The notes beneath the pieces were generated by a model. It saw only the letters and a list, made by a program, of their open reading frames with translations, made no database searches and had not been told where the DNA came from. From contig NZ_NPKO01000010.1 of the NCBI RefSeq assembly GCF_008329605.1, forward strand, positions 62,001-126,000: 64,000 nucleotides of DNA, given 5' to 3'. The DNA comes from Mycolicibacterium sp. P9-64 (GTDB taxonomy: Bacteria; Actinomycetota; Actinomycetes; Mycobacteriales; Mycobacteriaceae). How positions within the stretch are numbered: position 1 is the first letter of the stretch; each line of letters starts with the position of its first letter. Positions 19,119-26,192 of this stretch are shown one piece after another. The position numbers and the translations under genes are program-made.

Positions 19119-19367
19119 TGCTTTCCGCTGGACGGACATAGTTAACCGCTTGGCGATCGTCGATGTCAAGGTTGAGCCGCGTCGGAGGTGGTGCGATCGG
19201 CTTCGCCTACCGTGCGAATCGGGCGTGAATGCGCAGCTCACATGCCACGACAAGATTCGGGTGGTGATGTGCCGGAAACCGAGGCGGGTCGGCCGTGGAG
19301 CGCTCGGAGACGTCCAGGTCTTGACGTGATCTCAGCCACAGTGCACACTTCCACAAGACGAGAACTG

Positions 19368-19386
19368 AATTTCGCTATGCGAAATT
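19368..19386. promoter_or_regulatory. IclR-type operator, site 2 (permease promoter)
   Basis: AATTTCGC-TAT-GCGAAATT is a perfect 19-bp palindrome, 82 bp before the permease start. It shares TTTCG-N5-CGAAA with site 1. The rest of 19005-19467 is AT-richer promoter sequence with no gene. Confidence 0.65.
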
Positions 19387-19467
19387 GATCGACTGCAGAC
19401 CGTCGCCGTGACTTTCACGGCGCCCAAGGCCAGGATTCACCCCAACAACGAGGAGCGTCCGACGGAG

Positions 19468-20988
19468 ATGTCGAAACAAGGAGATTCCGAGCTCATCGGC
19501 AGTGACCACTCCCCTGCCTCGGCACCGAATGCGCCCGGCATGTTCGAGATCAGCGAGCGGCTCTACAACCAAGACCTCGCGCCGACGAAGATCGTCGGCC
19601 GGCGCTGGAGCGGTTACAACATCTTCACGCTGTGGGCCAACGACGTGCACAGTCTGGGTAACTACGGCTTCGCCCTCGGCCTGTTCGCGATGGGGCTGGG
19701 CGGCTGGCAGATCCTGCTCGCGCTCGGCGTCGGCGCAGCCCTGTTGTTTGCACTGCTGACGTTCTCCGGCTTCATGGGCCACAAGACGGGCGTCCCGTTC
19801 CCCGTGATGTGCCGCATCTCGTTCGGCGTCCGGGGCGCACAGATCCCGGCCGCGATCCGCGGCGGCGTCGCCATCGTCTGGTTCGGCATCCAGACCTACC
19901 TGGCATCGCTGGTCCTGCGCGTGCTGCTGATCGCCTTCGCTCCCGGACTCGAAGGCCTGGACCACAATTCGATCCTTGGCCTCTCCACGCTCGGCTGGCT
20001 CACCTTCGGTGTCTTGTGGATCGTGCAGACCTACATCGTCCAGCACGGGCTGGACATGATCCGCAAGTACGAGGCGTTCGCCGGACCCGTCATCCTGTTC
20101 ACCATGGCGGCGCTTGCGATCTGGATCTTCACCGAGGCCGACGGCGCGATCGCCTGGTCCATCGACCACTCCCTCACCGGTGGCGCCATGTGGCAAGCGA
20201 TCTTCGCCGGAGGCGCGCTCTGGGTCGCGATCTACGCCACCTTCGTACTGAACTTCTGTGACTTCACCCGGAATTCGACGACCCGAGCGTCCATCATCAA
20301 GGGCAACTTCTGGGGCATCCCGATCAACATGCTGTTCTTCGGTGTCATCGTCATCGTGATGGCAGGTGCGCAGTTCAGGATCTCCGGTGTCGTCATCGAG
20401 AGCCCGGCGGACATCGTCGACGCCATCCCGAATACCTTCCTGCTGGTCGCCGCGTCCCTGGCCCTGCTGATCCTCACCGTTGCGGTCAATCTGATGGCCA
20501 ACTTCGTGGCACCCATCTACGCACTGACCAACCTGTTTCCCAAGAAGCTGAACTTCGCTAGTGCCGGACTCGTCAGCGCCGTCATCGGCCTGATCATCCT
20601 GCCGTGGAATCTGTACAACAGCCCCGCGGTGATCGACTACTTCCTCGGCGGCCTCGGCGCCCTACTCGGCCCCCTGTTCGGCGTCATCATCGCCGACTAC
20701 TGGCTGCTGCGGCGCACCCGGATCGACGTTCCCGCGCTCTACACCGACGACGCCGCTGGCCCGTACTTCTACCGCGACGGCATCAATCCCCGGGCCATCG
20801 CCGCCTTCATTCCCGCAGCACTCCTCTCACTCCTGATCGCGTTCATCCCTGCGCTGCACTCGGTCTCGGCGTTCTCCTGGTTCTTCGGCGCAGGCATCGG
20901 TGCCGTCGTCTACCTCGTCGTGGCGGACCGCAAGCAGACCTTCGACGACGTCTCGGGCGAGCCCATCGCGGTGGCAAGTCTGCACTGA
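19468..20988 (+). CDS. NCS1-family allantoin/purine permease
   Basis: 506 residues with about 12 membrane segments. The N-terminal signature is LYNQDLAPT..VGRRWSGYNIFTLWANDVHSLGNYGFALGL, typical of NCS1 nucleobase and allantoin transporters. GHKTGVPFPVMCRISFGVRGAQIPA lines the substrate site, and FGVIIADYWLLRRTRIDVPALY is the family's C-terminal signature. It probably imports allantoin with a cation. The ATG at 19468 is preferred to GTG 19408 because GAGGAG sits 12 nt upstream and the extension is not family-like. Confidence 0.9.
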   Translation: MSKQGDSELIGSDHSPASAPNAPGMFEISERLYNQDLAPTKIVGRRWSGYNIFTLWANDVHSLGNYGFALGLFAMGLGGWQILLALGVGAALLFALLTFSGFMGHKTGVPFPVMCRISFGVRGAQIPAAIRGGVAIVWFGIQTYLASLVLRVLLIAFAPGLEGLDHNSILGLSTLGWLTFGVLWIVQTYIVQHGLDMIRKYEAFAGPVILFTMAALAIWIFTEADGAIAWSIDHSLTGGAMWQAIFAGGALWVAIYATFVLNFCDFTRNSTTRASIIKGNFWGIPINMLFFGVIVIVMAGAQFRISGVVIESPADIVDAIPNTFLLVAASLALLILTVAVNLMANFVAPIYALTNLFPKKLNFASAGLVSAVIGLIILPWNLYNSPAVIDYFLGGLGALLGPLFGVIIADYWLLRRTRIDVPALYTDDAAGPYFYRDGINPRAIAAFIPAALLSLLIAFIPALHSVSAFSWFFGAGIGAVVYLVVADRKQTFDDVSGEPIAVASLH

Positions 20989-21030
20989 CCCGGTAACGTC
21001 CCGTCCGTCCCCTGCCTGTAAGGACCGTGC

Positions 21031-21756
21031 ATGCGCATCCTCGTCGTCAACGTCAACACGACCGAATCCATGACGGCCTCCATAGGTCGCCAAGCGGAGG
21101 ACGCGGCGGCGCCGGGAACCGAAATCATCGCGCTGACACCGTTGTTCGGTGCCGACTCGGTGGAGGGCAACTACGAGAGCTACCTCGCCGCGGTCGCGGT
21201 CATGGAAACCGTCCTGCGCTATCCGGAGCCCTACGACGCCGTCATCCAGGCGGGCTACGGCGAGCACGGCCGCGAGGGGCTGCAGGAGCTGCTCGACGTG
21301 CCGGTCGTCGACATCACGGAAGCCGCCGCGAGCACCGCCATGTTCCTCGGCCACAAGTACTCGGTGGTGACGACCCTCGATCGGGCCGTCCCGCTCATCG
21401 AGGACCGGCTGAAGCTGGCTGGGCTGGACGCCCGGTGCGCCTCGGTCCGGGCGAGCGGGCTGGCCGTGCTGGAGCTCGAGGAGGACCCCGACCGGGCCGT
21501 CGCGGCAATCGTCGAACAGGCCGAACAGGCCGTGTCTCAGGACAAGGCCGAGGTCATCGTGCTCGGGTGCGGCGGCATGGCAGGACTGGATGCACGCATC
21601 CGCGAACGTACCGGCGTCCCGGTCGTGGACGGCGTGGCCGCCGCGGTCACCATCGCCGAATCATTGGTCCGGCTGGGTCTTTCGACGTCCAAGGTGCGCA
21701 CCTATGCCGCACCCCGACCGAAGACCTTCAAGGGTTGGCCACCTCCGGGCCGCTGA
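21031..21756 (+). CDS. Asp/Glu-hydantoin racemase family protein (allantoin racemase-like)
   Basis: 241 residues. ILVVNVNTTESMT, IPVV-like VPVVDITEAAAS, FLGHKYSVVTTL and VIVLGCGGMAGL are hydantoin/allantoin racemase signatures. These enzymes use two cysteines. The second is present in GCGGM, but the first, expected in a QACFGD-type motif, is replaced by Gly75 (VIQAGYGEHG). Racemisation by the two-base mechanism is therefore doubtful. It lies 42 bp after the permease, on the same strand, so co-transcription is likely. Confidence 0.85.
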   Translation: MRILVVNVNTTESMTASIGRQAEDAAAPGTEIIALTPLFGADSVEGNYESYLAAVAVMETVLRYPEPYDAVIQAGYGEHGREGLQELLDVPVVDITEAAASTAMFLGHKYSVVTTLDRAVPLIEDRLKLAGLDARCASVRASGLAVLELEEDPDRAVAAIVEQAEQAVSQDKAEVIVLGCGGMAGLDARIRERTGVPVVDGVAAAVTIAESLVRLGLSTSKVRTYAAPRPKTFKGWPPPGR

Positions 21757-21799
21757 TCACCGCAACGCTCCGCGATCCGAGTCTATCGTTCTACGAACA

Positions 21800-21825
21800 A
21801 CACTTTTCGCCATGTGGAATAGTGT
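21800..21825. promoter_or_regulatory. IclR-type operator, site 3 (regulator promoter)
   Basis: ACACTTTTC (21800-21808) and GAATAGTGT (21817-21825) form a nearly perfect inverted repeat. The core TTTCG-CCATG-TGGAA (21805-21819) matches 8 of 10 half-site bases of sites 1 and 2. It ends 37 bp before the IclR start, a position suited to autoregulation. Confidence 0.5.
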
Positions 21826-21861
21826 GGTTGGCAGCAATCGGGGGGGACGGAGCGCGGACAC

Positions 21862-22632
21862 GTGGCGGGCAAATCAGCGGAGGGCGGCGGCATCCAGTCC
21901 GTCGAGCGCGCGTTCGAAGTACTCGAATGCATGGCCGCCGCCGGCGGCACCATCGGGCTCAGCCAACTCGCCGAGGCGTCCGGCCTCCCGGTACCCACCA
22001 TCTACCGGCTCGTGCGAACTCTGGTCAACACCGGTTACGCACGCCAGCTGCCGTCGCGGCAGTATTCGTTGGGGCCCAAGCTGATCCGGCTCGGCGAGAC
22101 CGCCACCCGGCTGATCGGCGCCTGGTCACGCCCCTACCTGGCCGAGGTGGTCAAGGCCACCGGAGAGACGACGAACATGGCCGTGCTCGACGACACCATG
22201 GCGGTGTACGTGGCTCAGGTCCCTTCCGAGCACTCGATGCGCATGTTCACCGAAGTCGGTCGGCGGGTCTACCCACATCGCACCGGGGTTGGCAAGGCGC
22301 TGCTCATGCAACTGTCGAACGAAGCCGTCCGAAACATCGTGGCCCGCACCGGAATGCTCGCCCAGACACCGACCACCATGACCGACCCCGAGGCCCTGAT
22401 CGCGGACCTCGAGCTCAGCCGTCGCCGCGGGTACGCGCTCGACGAAGGCGAGCAGGAGATCGGCGTGCGCTGCTTCGCGGTGCCGGTCCCCGACGCGCCC
22501 ACGCTGACCGCGATCTCCGTCTCCGGCCCGGCAGCACGGGTGACCGCGGACTCGGCCGACCACATCGTGCCGCTGCTTCAACGGGTCGCGAAGGATCTCG
22601 CGGGCCAACTCCGCGACAATTCAACGGTCTGA
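21862..22632 (+). CDS. IclR-family transcriptional regulator (probable allantoin regulator)
   Basis: 256 residues, GTG start. The N-terminal winged helix is IQSVERAFEVLECMAAAGGTIGLSQLAEASGLPVPTIYRLVRTLV. The C-terminal IclR effector domain includes YPHRTGVGKALLM, YALDEGEQEIGVRCFAVPV and AISVSGPAAR. AllR-type IclR proteins bind glyoxylate or allantoin derivatives and repress purine catabolism. Location next to the permease and the shared inverted repeats support that role. The inducer is inferred, not seen. Confidence 0.88.
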   Translation: MAGKSAEGGGIQSVERAFEVLECMAAAGGTIGLSQLAEASGLPVPTIYRLVRTLVNTGYARQLPSRQYSLGPKLIRLGETATRLIGAWSRPYLAEVVKATGETTNMAVLDDTMAVYVAQVPSEHSMRMFTEVGRRVYPHRTGVGKALLMQLSNEAVRNIVARTGMLAQTPTTMTDPEALIADLELSRRRGYALDEGEQEIGVRCFAVPVPDAPTLTAISVSGPAARVTADSADHIVPLLQRVAKDLAGQLRDNSTV

Positions 22633-22812
22633 TCGCACTCAGCTCGAGCCGCTTGGCGCGAGACGAACACCACGTCGAGGACTGTGCGACGGCCGACGGC
22701 TGCAGTCACCTCGCCTGACCGGAGATCACTCCGGTCGACGAACTCGTGCGCACCGTGCGGACGCTCGGTGCGGCAAAGCGTGAAGGCGGCCCGGCTGTGC
22801 CAAGCTGCTCTC

Positions 22813-23355
22813 ATGGTCGAGGTGTTGATCGCCGAACCCGGCGAACTTGGCGCAGCCCAGCTCGAGTCCGCAGAGACGTTGGTACGCAGCGCATTCGGAT
22901 CGAGTTTCCGACCCCACGACTGGCTGCACGCCGTCCAGGGCGTGCACGTGGTCCTCACTGCCGGCCAGTCCCTGGTGGGGTTCGCCGCCGTCGTCGCTAG
23001 AACCCTGCACCACAACGGCATTGCTCTTGACACCGGCTACGTCGAAGGAGTCGCGGTCTGCGCCGACCACCAGGGCTGCGGGCTCGGCCGCATCGTCATG
23101 GACCATGCCGAGGCCATCATTCGCGGGCGCCATCAGCTTGGTGCCCTCAACGCCGTCGAGACGGCCGCAGACTTCTACGCGGCACGCGGCTGGACGCCGT
23201 GGACGGGGCACACCCAGGCAACTGGCCCGGCAGGCGTCATCGATACCTACGATGCCGCCGACCGGATCTACCTTCTCAACCCCACCGGGCAGGACCAAGA
23301 GCTTGGCGCGGACGCTGCATTGATCTGCGATTGGCGGCCTGGAGACCTCTGGTAG
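22813..23355 (+). CDS. aac(2')-I: Aminoglycoside 2'-N-acetyltransferase, AAC(2')-I type
   Basis: 180 residues of the GNAT fold. It aligns along its length with the mycobacterial AAC(2')-Ic pattern: GYVEGVAV, the acetyl-CoA loop ADHQGCGLGRIVMD, LGALNAVETAADFYAARGWTPW and the C-terminal ICDWRPGDLW. Such chromosomal enzymes acetylate 2'-amino aminoglycosides (gentamicin, tobramycin), may have a native role in cell-wall metabolism, and contribute only modestly to resistance unless strongly expressed. The ATG at 22813 gives the usual length of about 180; the frame is open upstream. Confidence 0.88.
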   Translation: MVEVLIAEPGELGAAQLESAETLVRSAFGSSFRPHDWLHAVQGVHVVLTAGQSLVGFAAVVARTLHHNGIALDTGYVEGVAVCADHQGCGLGRIVMDHAEAIIRGRHQLGALNAVETAADFYAARGWTPWTGHTQATGPAGVIDTYDAADRIYLLNPTGQDQELGADAALICDWRPGDLW

Positions 23356-23510
23356 ATCGGGCCCCTCCTGCGCGACAACGCCCGCCGACCCCCAAGGGTC
23401 ACGAATCCGATTCACCCTCGAATTGGGATATGCACAGGTCAAAAACCGCGCTTCAGCGGGTGTTTGACGGAACAGCATCTGGTCTGCGGAATTTGGCTCG
23501 CGTCTGTCGC

Positions 23511-23613
23511 GTGCAACTCACCCGGTTCAGTGACCTCGCTCTGCGGACGACGATGGTGCTGCTGGCGGCAGCGGAGGCCGCGACCGACGGGTCACGACCC
23601 ACTGTGACGGATC
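23511..23613 (+). pseudogene. Truncated Rrf2/NsrR-family regulator remnant
   Basis: A GTG-initiated frame begins VQLTRFSDLALRTTMVLLAAAEA, the N-terminal helix of Rrf2-family (NsrR/IscR) regulators. It loses similarity after about 34 codons (PTVTD) and runs into unrelated sequence, with no winged helix or effector domain. It abuts the tRNA-Leu terminator. It is most likely the broken end of a gene deleted when the accessory block formed. The rest of 23356-23647 shows no gene. Confidence 0.6.
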
Positions 23614-23647
23614 AGAGAGTCCCGGCGGGTGCTTGGACCGGAAAACA

Positions 23648-23685
23648 CACGAGGTCACGAACTCAATGGAGTTCGTGACCTCGTG
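23648..23685 (-). terminator. Terminator of tRNA-Leu
   Basis: A 17-bp perfect stem (23648-23664 with 23669-23685) and a 4-nt loop lie directly 3' of tRNA-Leu. On the minus strand the stem is followed by TGTTTTC, the orientation expected for a terminator of the tRNA transcript. The symmetry would also stop plus-strand transcripts. Confidence 0.75.
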
Positions 23686-23712
23686 CGGCGCGGTTCGTAG
23701 AACCGCTCATTG

Positions 23713-23795
23713 TGGGCGAAGGGGGACTTGAACCCCCACGTCCCGAAGGACACTGGCACCTGAAGCCAGCGCGTCTGCCATTCCGCCACTCGCCC
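23713..23795 (-). tRNA. tRNA-Leu (anticodon CAG)
   Basis: 83 nt on the minus strand. The acceptor stem GGGCGAG pairs with TTCGCCC (one G-U pair), with discriminator A. The D arm holds AGTGGCGGAATGGCAGAC. The anticodon loop is TTCAGGT flanked by CTGGC and GCCAG. There is a long class II variable arm (TGTCCTTCGGGACGT) and a GGGGGTTCAAGTCCCCC T arm. CCA is not encoded. It lies at the junction between the accessory block and fhaA. Confidence 0.95.
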
Positions 23796-24020
23796 CAACA
23801 ACCGGGGAAGACTATCACGCACACCGGCCCACTCCCCAACCGTGCAGATGGCGATGGTCAAAGCGTGAGACGAGCCCCTGACCTGGCGTGATCCGATTCT
23901 CAGAGTTCTGTGTGTCCTCTTGCGACGGCGATGGCCGATACCATGAAGGCAACATCGAGGCTTCGCGACACGCAGGGCCTCGGATCAGGCCGAAACGAGA
24001 CGATCGAGGTGGGCGGTGAC

Positions 24021-25493
24021 ATGGGTCTTGTCGGCCGCTTCGAGCGGAAACTCGAGTCGACCGTCGGCGACGCCGTCGCCCGCGTCTTCGGCGGAGCGAT
24101 CGTGCCTCAAGAAGTCGAGGCCATGTTGCAGCGCGAAGCGGCGGCCGGAGCGCGCGAAGTCGCGGGCGGCCGTATTTTGGCCCCCAACGACTACGTCATT
24201 ACCCTCAGTGGGTCCGACCATCAGAAGGTGAGCGCCGACCCCGACCTCAATTCGACCACTTTTGCCAGATACCTGGAGGGATACATACGTGATCACGGGT
24301 GGCAAACGTATGGTGAGGTGGTCGTCAGATTCGAACCGTCACCGAACCTGCATACCGGCCAGTTCCGCACACGTGGAGCGGTCAACCCAGATTCCACCAG
24401 CGGCGAACCCGCCCAGGACGCACGAGAGCACGCGTACACCGCAGAACCAGGAGTACTCCCAATGAGCGACAACCCGAGCTACCGCGGCGGCCAGGGACAA
24501 GGGCAGCCCGGCGACGAGTACTACGACTACGGACGCCAGGGTGAAGACCCGCGCGGACAGTACCCGCCCGAGCAGGGCGGCCACCCGCCGCAGGGTGCTC
24601 CGGCCCCGGGCTACCCGCCCCGTCAGCCACCGCCGCCGCCCGCCGGATACGACCAGGGTGGATACCCGCCCGCTGAGCCGGGTGGCTACCCACCACAGGC
24701 CTACCCGCCGCCGTCCTATGACCAGGCCCCGCCCGCCGGCTACGGCCAGCCTCCTGCGGCCGGTTACGACCAGCGCCCGGCGCCCGGTGGCTACCCGCCG
24801 CCCCCACCAGCACCCGCTCAGGGTGGCTACGGCCAGCCCGCAGGCGACTACGACTACGGCCGCCCGCCGGCCGCTCCCCCACGTCACGACGACTACGGCA
24901 GGCCAGAGGCTCGTCCGGCGTACCCCGACCAGGGTGGCTACCCGGAGCAGGGCGGCTACCCCGCAGAGCAGGGTGGTTACCCGGCCGAGCCCGGCGGCTA
25001 CCCCGAGCAGGGCGGCTACGGGGATCAGGCTGGCTACGGCGCCCAGGCCTACGGACGCCAGGACTACGCGCAGCCCGCGGGCTACGACTACGGCCAACAG
25101 CAGGGCGGTTACGCCGCCGAGGGTGGCTACGGCCAGCCGGGCTACGACTACGGCCAGCCGCCCGCCCAGCCCGCCGGGTACGGCGGCGCGGGGTACGGCG
25201 CCGCAGGCGCGAACGTCACCCTGCAGCTGGACGACGGCAGTGGCCGGACCTACCAGCTGCGCGAGGGTGCCAACGTCATCGGCCGCGGTCAGGACGCCCA
25301 GTTCCGTCTTCCGGATACCGGTGTCTCACGCCGGCATCTCGAGGTCCGCTGGGACGGCCAGGTCGCGCTGTTGTCGGACCTGAACTCGACGAACGGCACC
25401 ACGGTCAACAACGCACCGGTGCAGGAATGGCAGCTGGCCGATGGCGACGTCATCCGGCTGGGCCACTCCGAGATCATCGTTCGCGTTCACTGA
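24021..25493 (+). CDS. fhaA: FHA-domain protein FhaA
   Basis: 490 residues. The N-terminal DUF3662-type domain (MGLVGRFERKLESTVGDAVARVFGGAIVPQEVEAM) is about 110 residues. A very long, low-complexity middle follows, built of GGYP, GYGQ and YDYG repeats and rich in Pro, Gly, Tyr and Gln (about residues 160-390). The C-terminal FHA domain carries NVIGRG, SRRHLEV and LNSTNGTTV, which bind phosphothreonine. FhaA docks phosphorylated partners such as MviN in the control of peptidoglycan synthesis. Start 24021 has GAGGTGGG upstream; the frame is open further 5'. Confidence 0.92.
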   Translation: MGLVGRFERKLESTVGDAVARVFGGAIVPQEVEAMLQREAAAGAREVAGGRILAPNDYVITLSGSDHQKVSADPDLNSTTFARYLEGYIRDHGWQTYGEVVVRFEPSPNLHTGQFRTRGAVNPDSTSGEPAQDAREHAYTAEPGVLPMSDNPSYRGGQGQGQPGDEYYDYGRQGEDPRGQYPPEQGGHPPQGAPAPGYPPRQPPPPPAGYDQGGYPPAEPGGYPPQAYPPPSYDQAPPAGYGQPPAAGYDQRPAPGGYPPPPPAPAQGGYGQPAGDYDYGRPPAAPPRHDDYGRPEARPAYPDQGGYPEQGGYPAEQGGYPAEPGGYPEQGGYGDQAGYGAQAYGRQDYAQPAGYDYGQQQGGYAAEGGYGQPGYDYGQPPAQPAGYGGAGYGAAGANVTLQLDDGSGRTYQLREGANVIGRGQDAQFRLPDTGVSRRHLEVRWDGQVALLSDLNSTNGTTVNNAPVQEWQLADGDVIRLGHSEIIVRVH

Positions 25494-25644
25494 CGGCTCT
25501 GGCAGGTCACTGGCTGAGTGAAAGCTGTTCGCTTCGCCCTCACGCCCATCACGGCCCAAGTATCGTGACGTTGCCGAATGCGGCGGAACGCGTACGGAGG
25601 GCGCCGGGGCGACGGCTGTGGGACGGTGACGGAGAGGACGTCAG

Positions 25645-26112
25645 ATGCAGGGGCTAGTTCTGCAGCTGACGCGCGTCGGATTCCTGTTGCTGTTGTGGCT
25701 CTTCATCTGGTCGGTGCTACGGATTCTGCGCACTGACCTGTACGCCCCGACGGGCGCTGTCATGGTCAAGCGTGGGCTGGCGTTGCGAGGCACCTTGCTG
25801 CCGAATCGGCAGCGCCGAAACATCGCCCGCCAGCTCGTCGTCACCGAGGGTGCGCTCTCCGGTACCCGGATCACACTGGGTGCCCAGCCCGTGCTGATCG
25901 GCCGGGCCGATGACTCGACTCTCGTCCTCACCGACGACTACGCATCGACACGGCACGCCCGCCTGTCCCAGCGAGGCGCCGAATGGTACGTCGAAGACCT
26001 AGGATCGACCAACGGTACATACCTCGACAGGGCGAAGGTGACGACGGCGGTTAGGGTTCCGATGGGCACGCCAGTGCGAATTGGCAAGACGGTAATCGAG
26101 TTACGTCCGTGA
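25645..26112 (+). CDS. fhaB: FHA-domain membrane protein FhaB (FipA)
   Basis: 155 residues. One N-terminal membrane segment (residues 8-29, VGFLLLLWLFIWSVLRI) anchors a cytoplasmic FHA domain with LIGRADDSTLVL, ASTRHARL and LGSTNGTYL, the phosphothreonine-binding residues. In mycobacteria it is a substrate of the Pkn kinases and interacts with FtsZ and FtsQ in stress conditions. It is the second gene of the fhaA-pknB operon, with 151 bp from fhaA. Confidence 0.92.
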   Translation: MQGLVLQLTRVGFLLLLWLFIWSVLRILRTDLYAPTGAVMVKRGLALRGTLLPNRQRRNIARQLVVTEGALSGTRITLGAQPVLIGRADDSTLVLTDDYASTRHARLSQRGAEWYVEDLGSTNGTYLDRAKVTTAVRVPMGTPVRIGKTVIELRP

Positions 26113-26116
26113 CGCC

Positions 26117-26192
26117 ACGCACGCGAGGAGCGAAATGACCCCGCGCACGCGAGGAGCGAAATGACCCCGCGCACGCGAGGAGCGATATGACC
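26117..26192 (+). repeat. Three tandem 26-bp units carrying RBS and start codon before pstP
   Basis: The unit CGCACGCGAGGAGCGA.ATGACCC occurs three times with ATGs at 26135, 26161 and 26187, exactly 26 bp apart. The first two ATGs open 9-codon frames (ATG ACC CCG CGC ACG ...) whose TGA overlaps the next ATG as ATGA. The third ATG is the pstP start. Mycobacterial interspersed repetitive units (MIRU) show the same plan of small frames coupled to flanking genes. Confidence 0.85.

Noticed and set aside
23655..23861. Minus-strand open frame across tRNA-Leu and its terminator
   Set aside because: It is translation of the tRNA gene and hairpin, not protein-coding.
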